From DASSUW01 sp963730535 (GTDB lineage Bacteria; Actinomycetota; Thermoleophilia; Solirubrobacterales; Solirubrobacteraceae): a DNA stretch of 64,000 bases. Position numbers and translations under genes: made by a program. The stretch spans positions 310,001 through 374,000 of the forward strand of contig CAVSRU010000007.1 of NCBI GenBank assembly GCA_963730535.1. Direction: 5' to 3'. The stretch's first letter is position 1; each line of letters opens with the position of its first letter. Below are positions 41,575-49,803 of the stretch, one piece after another. The notes under the pieces are model-generated. The model searched no databases and had not been told where the DNA came from. It saw nothing but the letters and a program-made list of their open reading frames with translations.

Positions 41575-43104
41575 TCACCGGCCGGCCCTCAGCTTGTCGA
41601 TCGTCGCCTGTGTCGCCGGCGTGTTCGAGACCGAGATCCGGTCGGAGAGGCCCTCCGCCTTGAGCTGGCCCTCGAGCCACTCGATCGCGTTCTCCCGCGC
41701 CTTCGCGTAGCGGGCCTGGAAGGCCGCCGTGCCGGTGTCGATGGTCCGCTGCTCGGGCGGCTTGCCGGGCACCGTGTGCAGGTCGGGGTTCTGCTGGGTC
41801 TCGCACGGGACGTCGGGGTTGAGCGGCGGGCGGCGCTCCGGCTTGGGCGGGTTGGCGCCCAGGATCGGCTCCGGCGTGGTCCCGAAGACGCCGGGCTTGA
41901 AGGTCACGAGGTTCTTGCCGCCGGCCGCGAGCGCGCGGAACCACTGGCCGTTGGCGTCGCCCGAGCGGCTCTCGCCGGAGAGGCCCGGCAGCGGCTTCGG
42001 GGCCTCCTCGTAGACCTTGCCCTCGGCCGGGAAGTGCTCGTCGGGCACCGTGTCCTGCATCCACGGCTCGAGCACGGAGGTCTGGCAGCTCGCCGCCCGG
42101 CGGACCTGCCGGTAGAGCGGGAGGCTGCGCTCGATCAGCGCGGCGAGGTCGGGGACCGCGGCGCCGAGGTCGTCGGCCAGGCCGCGCAGCTCGGGCTTCG
42201 AGACGAGACCGCGCAGCTCGCGCACCCACGGGGTCGCGGCATCGAGCGTGGCCTCCGAGTTCTGCACGCCCGGCCGCAGCTCGACGGCGAGCGCGCGCAG
42301 CGGCGGGAACGCCTCGTTGAGCTCGGCGAGCGCCGGCATCGCGGCGCGCAGCGTGCGCGGGAGCTCGCCGACGGCGGCCTGGAGGTTGCCGTCCTGGCGG
42401 GCGAACGCGGCGGCCGCCACGTTGAAGTCGGTGATCAGCGACTTGAGCTGCCCGCGGTTGCGGTCGAGCGCGGCGGCGGTGGCGCCGGCCTGCTTGACGT
42501 AGCCGGACAGGTCGTGACCGGTCTGCCCGCGCATCGCGTCGGAGACGATCGCGGAGTCGCGGTAGGCGGACTCCCAGTAGGGGATCGAGCGGTTGAAGCC
42601 GCGGGCACCGGCGCCGTCGAGGCCCCTGCCGTACTCGCGCAGCAGCACCTTGAGGTCCTCGCGCGTATCGGACTGGAGGGCGGTCAGAACCTCGTCGAGC
42701 TGGACCGGGGTGGCGGTCTGCTGGACGGGGATCGTGGCGCCGTCCTTCAGCTCCGGGGCCGACGGCGAGCCGGCCGTCATGTCGACGAAGAAGTTGCCCT
42801 CGAGGAAGATGCGCGGGCGGATCTTGGCGGTGGCGTCGGCGTGCACCGGCCGGCCCTCGTCCTTGATCCGCATGGTCACGATCGCGCCCTCGCCGTCGCC
42901 CCGCTCGACGGCCGTGACCTTGCCGACCTCGACGCCGGCGATCCGGACCGGCGACCCGGTGCGCAGGTTGTTCGAGCTCTCGAACGCGGCCTTGACCTCG
43001 TAGTGCGAGCGGAACGGGATCTCCTTCGTCCAGCCGAAGTAGACGACGACCGCGATCACGGCGAGGGCGAGGATGCCGACGAACGTGTTCGAGCGCCGCA
43101 TCAT
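41575..43104 (-). CDS. MCE/MlaD family protein, fourth gene of the Mce operon
   Basis: 509 residues. A membrane helix (about 6-23), an MCE domain (about 35-115; YEVKAAFESSNNL, VRIAGVEVGKVTAVE, FLEGNFFVDMTAG) and a helical region come first. A long proline-rich C-terminal part (about 380-460) has PKPERRPPLNPDVPC and a final coiled segment. The start overlaps the third gene's stop by 4 bp (ATGA). The gap of 34 bp to the fifth gene is the largest in the operon. Confidence 0.85.
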   Translation of the reverse strand: MMRRSNTFVGILALAVIAVVVYFGWTKEIPFRSHYEVKAAFESSNNLRTGSPVRIAGVEVGKVTAVERGDGEGAIVTMRIKDEGRPVHADATAKIRPRIFLEGNFFVDMTAGSPSAPELKDGATIPVQQTATPVQLDEVLTALQSDTREDLKVLLREYGRGLDGAGARGFNRSIPYWESAYRDSAIVSDAMRGQTGHDLSGYVKQAGATAAALDRNRGQLKSLITDFNVAAAAFARQDGNLQAAVGELPRTLRAAMPALAELNEAFPPLRALAVELRPGVQNSEATLDAATPWVRELRGLVSKPELRGLADDLGAAVPDLAALIERSLPLYRQVRRAASCQTSVLEPWMQDTVPDEHFPAEGKVYEEAPKPLPGLSGESRSGDANGQWFRALAAGGKNLVTFKPGVFGTTPEPILGANPPKPERRPPLNPDVPCETQQNPDLHTVPGKPPEQRTIDTGTAAFQARYAKARENAIEWLEGQLKAEGLSDRISVSNTPATQATIDKLRAGR

Positions 43105-44612
43105 GGGTGCTCGGACTCCGGCAGGCCGCTGTAGGGACCGGTCTCGGGCTCGGGCGCGAAGGTCTGGCCCTTCGGGACCCGCGGGCGGCCGGTGAAGGTC
43201 GGGCCCTGGAGGCCGGGGGAGCGCGGGTCGCGGGCGACCTTGTACTTCTCCGGCAGGAACCGCGCCTGCCGCTCGACGAAGCCGCGCTGGCCGGCCTCGC
43301 AGTCGGCGCGCCCGTCGGGCGCGACCGCGGCGCCGTACGGCTGGTCCTGCGCGTACGCGGCGTTGCCTTCCTTGACGTCCTCGCCGTTGGCCGGCTCGTC
43401 GGCGCCCATCGAGCCGGGGCTGTCCTCCTGCCGCGGGGTCGTGTTGACGAGCGCACGCTGGGCCTGGCCGGAGCTGTCGGGCTCGGAGAAGTGCTCGGCG
43501 AGGTACGTCCAGAAGTAGTTCCAGTAGTTGCAGACCGTCACGTACGGCCCGTAGAAGCGCATCTGCGGGTTGAGCGTGGTGACCGTCGCCGTCAGCCCTC
43601 GCAGCGCGGCGTTGGTGCCCGGGGCCTCGGCGAGGTCGCGCACCTGGTCGAGCGTCTTGGCCAGCTCGTCGTTGAGCTTGACCGCCCGCTTCTGCACCGG
43701 GGTGCCGACCTCGACCGCGCCGTTGAGCGGCGGGAGCGCGGCCTTGAGCTCCTCGGTCGCCCCCGAGAAGTCCTGCGAGAAGGCGGTCAGGTCGTCGAGG
43801 AACGGGCGCTGGACGCGGAACGACTCGACGCCGGCGTCCAGGGTCGAGGGCGACTTGGCGATGAACGCCTTGAGCGCCTCCTCGTCACGGCCGAGTGCCT
43901 CGAAGGTGTCGGCCATCGAGGTGAAGAGCGCGGCCTGCTGGTCCGACACCGGGGCCACGATCCGCGCCGCGTCGGCCAGCTCGCGCACGAAGCCGTCGAG
44001 GTCCGTGTCGGGGTCGGCGAGCGTGGCCATCACCGGCTCGAGCGAGCCGAAGAGCGCCGGGAACTCCTCGAGCGTCCGGCCGACGGCGCTGCCGCGGCCC
44101 GCGAACGCGTCACCGAAGCCGCGCAGGTTGCCCTGGGCGGCCCGCCGGGTGGGCTCGTCGAACATCCGATAGACGTCGTCGAGCTCGGCCGAGAACGACG
44201 CCTGCTCGGACGGGAGGACGTCGCCGCTGCGGAAGTCGTCCTCGCTCGAGCCCTTGGTCAGCTCGACGTATTTGAGGCCGAGCGCCGAGCGCGGGCGGAT
44301 GCGCAGCGTCGAGTCGCGCGGCACGTCGCCGTGCTCGTTGGAGAGCTCGAGCGTCAGCTCCGCGCCGCCGGTCCCGTCCTCGAGCCGGATCGGCCGCATG
44401 TCGCTGACCACGCCGATGCGCGTGCCGCCGGAGCGCACCTCGTTGCCCTTGACGAGGTTCGCGCCGTTGGCCACGCGCGCCTTGATCGTCGTCGTGGGCA
44501 CGAATGGCAGGCCGTTGTTCGCGTTGTACGCGAGGAACACGGCGACGGTCGTCACGAGGATCGTGACGGCGCCGATGAGCACGGGGTTGGCGGCGACGGA
44601 GGCGCGTCTCAT
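43101..44612 (-). CDS. MCE/MlaD family protein, third gene of the Mce operon
   Basis: 503 residues. A membrane helix (NPVLIGAVTILVTTVAVFLA) is followed by an MCE domain (about 38-120; IKARVANGANLVKGNEVRSG, TRIGVVSDM, SALGLKYVELTKG). A helical middle and a polar C-terminal 100 residues ending in repeated Pro/Glu blocks complete it. The MCE core loop here, NEVRSGGTRIG, differs from the other five, consistent with distinct positions in a hetero-hexamer. It overlaps both neighbours by 4 bp. Confidence 0.85.
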   Translation of the reverse strand: MRRASVAANPVLIGAVTILVTTVAVFLAYNANNGLPFVPTTTIKARVANGANLVKGNEVRSGGTRIGVVSDMRPIRLEDGTGGAELTLELSNEHGDVPRDSTLRIRPRSALGLKYVELTKGSSEDDFRSGDVLPSEQASFSAELDDVYRMFDEPTRRAAQGNLRGFGDAFAGRGSAVGRTLEEFPALFGSLEPVMATLADPDTDLDGFVRELADAARIVAPVSDQQAALFTSMADTFEALGRDEEALKAFIAKSPSTLDAGVESFRVQRPFLDDLTAFSQDFSGATEELKAALPPLNGAVEVGTPVQKRAVKLNDELAKTLDQVRDLAEAPGTNAALRGLTATVTTLNPQMRFYGPYVTVCNYWNYFWTYLAEHFSEPDSSGQAQRALVNTTPRQEDSPGSMGADEPANGEDVKEGNAAYAQDQPYGAAVAPDGRADCEAGQRGFVERQARFLPEKYKVARDPRSPGLQGPTFTGRPRVPKGQTFAPEPETGPYSGLPESEHP

Positions 44613-46228
44613 GGCGCGAGCAGGTAGTCGAGGAGCTGCTGGGCGTTGGCCGTGCCGACCGGTGCCTGCGGGAGCGCGGGCGTCGGCGGCAGGGCCGGCA
44701 GGCCGGGGGTGGCCGGGAGGTCGGGCAGGTCGATCCCGAGCGTCTCCTCCAGCTGCTTGGCGATCTTCTCGGCCTGGCGCCTGACGTCTTCGTCGAGCTT
44801 CGGCTTGCCGTCCCGGCTCTCCGGCGTCCGCGGGACCTCGGGTGCGGCGGGCGGGCTGGGCTTGTCCTGCTTGGCCTTGGCCGACGGCAGGTGGTGCCCG
44901 CCGTGGTCCTGCGCGCCCGTGTACGTCGGGTCGTTCTGGGTGATGCCGGGCTGGTTCGGGCCGAGGATCGCGGCGCAGCGCGCGTAGAAGCCCGGGTCCT
45001 CCTTGAGCTTCTCCTTCAGCGAGAACCGGTTCTGGTACTCCGAGCACTCGGAGAGGAAGAGGTTGACCTTCAGCATGTAGCCGTTGGAGTCGAAGGCGTT
45101 GATGGCCATCGACTGGTCGAAGACGTACTGGAGCAGCGCCTCCAGCCCCGTGTAGCCCTTGCCGCCCGGCGAGCGCGGATCGGGCTCGACCGCGCGCTTG
45201 CGGTCGTCGAGGTCGCGCAGGACGAAGTCGAGGTTGTTGGCGAGCTCGGGGGTCTTGGTGGAGAAGCGCTCGAGCTCGGCGATCGTCGGCTTCGCCGCCC
45301 TCAGCGCGGGACGCCCCTTGCGGCTCATCTCGGCGAGCGAGGTCAGGCTCGTGCGCGAGGCGTCGCTGAACTCCGGCAGGTTCTCGAGCAGCCGGGCGAG
45401 CTGGCCGGCGGACGCGTTGAGGTCCTCGAGCGCCGGCGACTGGGCATCGGCCGCCGCGCCGAGCTTGGCCATCGTCGGCTCGAGCTCGCGCAGGAAGCCC
45501 GGCAGGCGGCGCAGGCTGGCGGCGATCTCGGCGCGGCGCTCGGCCGACGCCGACGCGGTCTGCTTCGTCTCCGTCACCCAGCGGCCGACGTCCTTGCGGT
45601 TGGCGGCCAGGTCGCCGATCACCGTGTCGGCGTTCTTGGTCAGGCCGCCCAGGACCTTGTTCTGCTCGGCGAGGATGGCGAGCACGCGGTCGGTCTCGCG
45701 CAGGGCGGGCACCGCGCGGCGCAGCGTGGCCTGGATGTCCTCGGCACGGCCACCGACGCCGGCGCCCAGCTCGTCGAGGATGATCCCGAGCCGCTCGCGG
45801 TACGGGCGGCGCATGATGTTGTTGATCAGGTCGACGGGGATCGTCGAGGCGCTCTGCTCGACCGGGATCGTCGCGCCCGTGCGCAGGCGCTCGGACGCGG
45901 TGCCCGGGCGGCAGTCGACGAAGTACTCGCCGATCAGGGACTGCGGGCGGGTCTCGCAGAACGCGTCGGTGCGCAGCGAGCCGAAGCCTGCCTTGTCGAT
46001 CCTGAAGTCGACCAGCGCGCGCTTGGAGCTGCGGTCGACGCGCATGCCGGTCACGCGGCCGGCGCGCACGCCGCTGACCTTCACGTCGGCGCCCTCGACG
46101 ATGCCGAACGCGTTGTCGAGCTCGACGCTGTAGCGCGGGCCCTGCGGGTCCTCGGACCCGGCGGACGCGGTGGCGACCGCGGCGGCTCCCGCCACCAACA
46201 GAACGGCGATGACGAGCAGCCGGCGCAT
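44609..46228 (-). CDS. MCE/MlaD family protein, second gene of the Mce operon
   Basis: 539 residues, the longest of the six. The N-terminal hydrophobic stretch (LLVIAVLLVAGAAAVATASA) is short and could be a signal anchor or a cleaved signal. The MCE domain (about 30-115) has YSVELDNAFGIVEGADVKVS and ESLIGEYFVDCR-type elements with two cysteines in CETRPQSLIGEYFVDC. The C-terminal 110 residues are proline- and lysine-rich (LPATPGLPALPPTPALPQAP). It is one base from the first gene's stop. Confidence 0.85.
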   Translation of the reverse strand: MRRLLVIAVLLVAGAAAVATASAGSEDPQGPRYSVELDNAFGIVEGADVKVSGVRAGRVTGMRVDRSSKRALVDFRIDKAGFGSLRTDAFCETRPQSLIGEYFVDCRPGTASERLRTGATIPVEQSASTIPVDLINNIMRRPYRERLGIILDELGAGVGGRAEDIQATLRRAVPALRETDRVLAILAEQNKVLGGLTKNADTVIGDLAANRKDVGRWVTETKQTASASAERRAEIAASLRRLPGFLRELEPTMAKLGAAADAQSPALEDLNASAGQLARLLENLPEFSDASRTSLTSLAEMSRKGRPALRAAKPTIAELERFSTKTPELANNLDFVLRDLDDRKRAVEPDPRSPGGKGYTGLEALLQYVFDQSMAINAFDSNGYMLKVNLFLSECSEYQNRFSLKEKLKEDPGFYARCAAILGPNQPGITQNDPTYTGAQDHGGHHLPSAKAKQDKPSPPAAPEVPRTPESRDGKPKLDEDVRRQAEKIAKQLEETLGIDLPDLPATPGLPALPPTPALPQAPVGTANAQQLLDYLLAP

Positions 46229-46229
46229 C

Positions 46230-47615
46230 TCAGCCGTCCGGGAGGGTCTGGGAGGGATCGCAGTTGTAGTCCGCCGACGGCTTCCAGGGCCGCGAGCCGT
46301 CCTTGGACTTCAGGTCGCCGCCGCCCGGGCAGCGGTTGCGCTGGTCGGTCTCGGCGGTGGCCTTGAACGCCTCGTCGCGCAGCTCGATCGGCAGGTCGAT
46401 GAGCTGGCCGTCCAGGAGCGCGAACGCGCTGGCGTGCACGCCCACGCGCGACGCGGCGCCGAGCGCGTCGTAGGTGCCGGAGTGGCTGAAGTCGTCGAAC
46501 CAGCCGAGCAGGTCGGGCATGTAGGGCCGCAGGTACGCGAGCTTGGGCGCGCCCTGCTCGAGCGCCTTCGTGGAGGCCGGGAACGCGCCCGGTCGCTCCT
46601 TGCCGTTCTCCTCGACGTCGCGCACCGTGACGTCGCGCAGCGGGACCTGGGCGTTGGTGAGCTCGATCAGGTCGTTGCTCTTGCCCGGCGCCTTGATCAG
46701 GCGGCTGAGGTCGGCGAACGTGGGGCGGGCGTCCTGGGCGAGCGGGCGCAGCTCGGCGAGGAACGGGCGCAGCTTCTTGGCGACCGGCTTGGAGTCGTCG
46801 ACCAGCGGCTCGAGGTCGTCGAGCGCGGCCCGCAGGTTCAGGAAGGTGGTGTTCGCGCGCCGCATGAAGTCGGGCAGCCGCCCGATCGACTCGGCCAGCG
46901 CCGCCTGCTCGTTCCCGATCGCGGTCGTGGTGGTGGCCAGGCCGTCGACGAGGCCGGCGAGGTCGTCGCGGCGGTCGGCGAGGTCGGTGACGAGCTCGGA
47001 GGACGCGACGACGAAGCGCTCGAGCAGCTTCGAGTCGGAGTTCAGCTCCCGGAACAGCCGCGAGGAGGCCGACAGCGACGGGTTGAGGTAGAGCAGGCCC
47101 TCGTTCATCTGCTCGCCCTGGCCCTCGTGCAGCGCGGCCGAGCCCTTGATCACCTTCTGGAGGTCCTTGCGGGTCGGCTCGTCGAGCGTGTTGAAGATCT
47201 GGTCGAGGTCGACCGCGGTCGTCGTCGAGTCCTGCGCGATCGTCCCGCCGTCGGGGATGGCCGGCTCCCGGGCGCCGGGCAGCCGGAGGTCGATGTAGCG
47301 GTTGGCGACGCCCGACAGCGAGGCCTGGCGAACCGTCGCGTGCGTCCCCCGCCGCAGCGGCGCGTACTTCTCGTCGATCTTCAGCGTCAGCTCCGCCTGC
47401 CCGTCGGGCGTCAGGCGGATGTCCTCGACCGAGCCCGCGCGCATGCCGGAGACCTGCACGAGGTTGCCCTTGACGAGCTGGGAGGCGTTCTGGAACCTCG
47501 CCTTGACCGTGTAGTCGCCAGACGCGCTGTCCACCAGGACGACCACCGCGAATGCAGTCGCGATGGCAACGGCGACGATCGCCGCAACGCGCGCCAATGA
47601 GGCTGAGCCTCGCAC
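46230..47615 (-). CDS. MCE/MlaD family protein, first gene of the Mce operon
   Basis: 461 residues from the GTG at 47615, chosen because it sits directly before the membrane helix (VAAIVAVAIATAFAVVVLV). A longer in-frame reading runs back into the tRNA-Leu gene. The MCE domain (about 33-115) contains YTVKARFQNASQLVKGN, VQVSGMRAGSVEDIRL and SGVANRYIDLRLPG; helices and a short cysteine-bearing tail follow. It heads six MCE genes but no YrbE permease precedes it, unlike classical mce operons. A CRP-type site lies 41 bp upstream. Confidence 0.85.
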   Translation of the reverse strand: MRGSASLARVAAIVAVAIATAFAVVVLVDSASGDYTVKARFQNASQLVKGNLVQVSGMRAGSVEDIRLTPDGQAELTLKIDEKYAPLRRGTHATVRQASLSGVANRYIDLRLPGAREPAIPDGGTIAQDSTTTAVDLDQIFNTLDEPTRKDLQKVIKGSAALHEGQGEQMNEGLLYLNPSLSASSRLFRELNSDSKLLERFVVASSELVTDLADRRDDLAGLVDGLATTTTAIGNEQAALAESIGRLPDFMRRANTTFLNLRAALDDLEPLVDDSKPVAKKLRPFLAELRPLAQDARPTFADLSRLIKAPGKSNDLIELTNAQVPLRDVTVRDVEENGKERPGAFPASTKALEQGAPKLAYLRPYMPDLLGWFDDFSHSGTYDALGAASRVGVHASAFALLDGQLIDLPIELRDEAFKATAETDQRNRCPGGGDLKSKDGSRPWKPSADYNCDPSQTLPDG

Positions 47616-47656
47616 TCTGGCCTGAACGAGCGCCCCGCCGGAAACTTGCGAAAACG

Positions 47657-47672
47657 TGTGACCGCGATCACA
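47657..47672. promoter_or_regulatory. Consensus CRP/GlxR-type binding site upstream of the Mce operon
   Basis: TGTGA-CCGCGA-TCACA, extended to GTGTGA...TCACAC, matches the CRP family consensus TGTGA-N6-TCACA exactly. It lies in the 84-bp spacer between the tRNA-Leu 3' end and the first mce start codon. cAMP-CRP type control of lipid uptake genes is plausible; whether it activates or represses cannot be read. Confidence 0.6.
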
Positions 47673-47699
47673 CGCCGAGGGCGCCTTCGGTGCCCACGA

Positions 47700-47783
47700 T
47701 GCCCGGGGTGGGACTCGAACCCACACGCCCTCGCGGACAATCGGGTTTAAGCCGATCGCGGCTGCCAGTTACGCCACCCGGGC
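47700..47783 (-). tRNA. tRNA-Leu (TAA anticodon)
   Basis: An 84-base type II tRNA on the minus strand. Acceptor GCCCGGG pairs with CCCGGGC, the anticodon stem ATCGG/CCGAT carries loop CTTAAAC with anticodon TAA, and a long variable arm (TGTCCGCGAGGGCGT) and T-loop TTCGAGT follow. CCA is not encoded. No clear T-tailed terminator is seen before the mce start, so readthrough into the Mce operon is possible. Confidence 0.93.
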
Positions 47784-47809
47784 TCCCGTGGATCGTATCT
47801 GTGCGCCCG

Positions 47810-47897
47810 AAACATCAACTGCGGCATTGAAGGGTGCACGGGAGGGTGCAGTTCCCCTCGCCTCCCTGACCGCGTTACCAGCCGCCGTTGACGTTGC
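47810..47897. repeat. Short, degenerate copy D of the intergenic palindromic element
   Basis: The left part has ATCAACTGCGGC and the right end has CCAGCCGCCGTTGACGTTG, an inverted match to the ends of copies A and B. The interior is short and lacks large hairpins. It lies between the tRNA-Leu and the divergent sigma factor gene, ending at its ATG. Confidence 0.4.
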
Positions 47898-49430
47898 ATG
47901 CCTCCCGCTACCGCTCGCTACCCTGCGTTTCCTCGAAACTTTCCCGACGCGCTGGAGTTTGCGCGGGCGGGACCCTTTGACGTGGAAGCTTCCGCTCTTC
48001 AGCACTCCGCCGGCCTTGCCGGGATCCACGGGCGCTCGCCGTTGCTGCGCCTGCAGTCCGACGAGCGCCTGATCGCGCTCGTGCGGCGCGGGAGCCCGCA
48101 TGCGTTCGAGGCGCTCGTGGCCCGCTACCAGTCGCGGCTGCTCGCGTTCTGCCGCCATATGCTCAGCTCGAAGGAGGACGCCGAGGACGTGCTCCAGGAG
48201 GTGTTCGCGGCGGCGTTCAACGCGATCCTCGCCGACGAGCGGGAGATCAACGTCCGGCCGTGGCTGTACCGGATCGCTCGCAACCGTTCGCTGAACCACC
48301 TGCGCCGCGCACAGGCCGTGGGCGTCGACTCGATGGACGTGCACTTCTCCGAGCACGGCCTCACGACGGCCGACAAGGTGCATCGTCGCGAGGAGTTCCG
48401 GCTGCTCATGGCCGACGTCCAGGACCTGCCGGAGACGCAGAAGACCGCGCTCCTGCTGCGCGAGATCGACGCGCTCTCCTACGAGCAGATCGCCGAGGCG
48501 ATGGAGACCACCGTCCCGTCGGTCAAGTCGCTCCTCGTACGCGCGCGCGTGTCGCTGGCGGAGGCCGCCGAGGCCCGGCTGCTGACGTGCGAGGAGGTGC
48601 GCGACGAGCTCGGCCGCATCGCCGAGGGCCTGGCCGGCACGACCGCCCCGCTGCGCCGCCACCTGCGCACGTGCGAGCCGTGCTCCGCGTTCCGCAAGCA
48701 CCTGCGGGCGACCAACCGGGCGCTCGCCGCCCTCTTCCCGGTGGCGCCGCTCCTGCTGCTCAAGAAGACGATCCTCGCCCACCTCGGGACCAGCGCCGCC
48801 GCGAGCGGCGGCACGGCCGCCGCCTCGGGCGGCGCGGCCGCCGCCGCCGGAGCCGCGGCGCAGGCGGGGATCGGCACGCTGGCGACGAAGACCGTGGCCG
48901 GGCTCGCCGCCGCGGCGATCGTCACCGCCGGGGCCGTCGAGGTCCAGCACGTCACGCGCAAGCCGAAGGCCAAGGCCGAGGTCGCCGTGGCCGCCGCGGC
49001 GCCCGCCGCCCCCGCTCCGCCGGCCGCCGCCGCCGCCGCGCCCGTGCTCGCGCCGGCGCGCGAGGCGCGCCCGCGCCGCACCGCGCCCAAGCTCCGCGTC
49101 GAGACGAAGCCGAAGGCGAAGGAGACCGCGGCCGCCAAGCCGGAGGCGACGCCGGTCGCGACGACCGGCGAGGAGCCGGGACTGACCGAGGAGCACGAGA
49201 GCGCCACGACCACGCTCCCGGGCGGCACCACCGGCACCACGGCCCCCTCGGAGGGCGCGATCGCGCCCGAGCAGCCGAGCGGGCCGTACGCGCCCCCGGT
49301 CACCGTGCAGCCGTCGCCGACGCCCCAGCCGGCGGAGCCGACCCCGCCCACGCCGACGCCTGAGCCGACCCCGGCGCCCGAGCCCACGCCGGAGCCGACT
49401 CCCGAGCCGACGCCCGCGCCCGAGAGCTAG
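47898..49430 (+). CDS. ECF-type sigma factor fused to a zinc-finger anti-sigma-like, membrane and proline/threonine-rich tail
   Basis: 510 residues. Sigma region 2 lies at about 65-135 (AFEALVARYQSRLLAF, EDAEDVLQEVFAAAF) and region 4 at about 170-225 (LPETQKTALLLREIDALS, YEQIAEAMETTVPSVKSLL). A zinc-finger HxxxCxxC follows (His255, Cys259, Cys262), as in ZAS anti-sigma proteins. A hydrophobic helix at about 331-349 and a Lys/Pro/Thr-rich tail ending in PEPTP repeats complete it. The likely picture is a membrane-held sigma factor with built-in control whose tail faces outward. Ordinary ECF factors are about 200 residues. The ATG at 47898 is used; a shorter start is possible. Confidence 0.82.
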   Translation: MPPATARYPAFPRNFPDALEFARAGPFDVEASALQHSAGLAGIHGRSPLLRLQSDERLIALVRRGSPHAFEALVARYQSRLLAFCRHMLSSKEDAEDVLQEVFAAAFNAILADEREINVRPWLYRIARNRSLNHLRRAQAVGVDSMDVHFSEHGLTTADKVHRREEFRLLMADVQDLPETQKTALLLREIDALSYEQIAEAMETTVPSVKSLLVRARVSLAEAAEARLLTCEEVRDELGRIAEGLAGTTAPLRRHLRTCEPCSAFRKHLRATNRALAALFPVAPLLLLKKTILAHLGTSAAASGGTAAASGGAAAAAGAAAQAGIGTLATKTVAGLAAAAIVTAGAVEVQHVTRKPKAKAEVAVAAAAPAAPAPPAAAAAAPVLAPAREARPRRTAPKLRVETKPKAKETAAAKPEATPVATTGEEPGLTEEHESATTTLPGGTTGTTAPSEGAIAPEQPSGPYAPPVTVQPSPTPQPAEPTPPTPTPEPTPAPEPTPEPTPEPTPAPES

Positions 49431-49462
49431 AACCGGCGCCTGGCCGTTAGGCTGGCGCGCCG

Positions 49463-49792
49463 ATGATCGAGTTCGACGACTTCCTCAAGGTCGACATGCG
49501 GGTGGGGCGGGTGCTCGCCGTCGAGGACTTCCCCGAGGCACGCAAGCCCGCCTGGAAGCTGACGATCGACTTCGGCGACGAGATCGGGACCAAGCGCTCG
49601 TCGGCGCAGATCACCAACTACGCACGCGAGGAGCTCGAGGGCCGGCTCGTCGTCGCCGTCGTCAACTTCCCGCCGCGCCAGATCGGCCCGACGCGCTCCG
49701 AGGTCCTGTGCCTCGGCGCCTCCGACGAGGAGGGCCGGATCATCCTCCTGGCGCCCGACGTCGAGGTCCCGCTCGGCGCCCGCATCCACTAG
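49463..49792 (+). CDS. csaA: CsaA-type tRNA-binding (EMAP-II/OB-fold) protein
   Basis: 109 residues, exactly the size of CsaA. The OB-fold signature FDDFLKVDMRVGRVLAVEDF opens the protein, followed by DFGDEIGTKRSSAQITNY and VVNFPPRQIGPTRSEVLCLG, both typical. CsaA is a dimeric tRNA- or protein-binding chaperone-like factor linked to secretion in Bacillus. It starts 32 bp after the sigma factor gene and may share its transcript. Confidence 0.88.
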   Translation: MIEFDDFLKVDMRVGRVLAVEDFPEARKPAWKLTIDFGDEIGTKRSSAQITNYAREELEGRLVVAVVNFPPRQIGPTRSEVLCLGASDEEGRIILLAPDVEVPLGARIH

Positions 49793-49803
49793 CGAGCCTA
49801 TGC

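Noticed and set aside
47641..47784. Start of the first mce gene upstream within the tRNA-Leu
   Set aside because: The longer frame overlaps the tRNA on the same strand; the GTG at 47615 gives the normal MCE N-terminus.
49240..49430. Frameshift or assembly error in the repetitive sigma factor tail
   Set aside because: The Pro/Glu/Thr repeats stay in frame to a normal stop, and similar low-complexity tails occur on other exported proteins in the window, such as 49804-50292.
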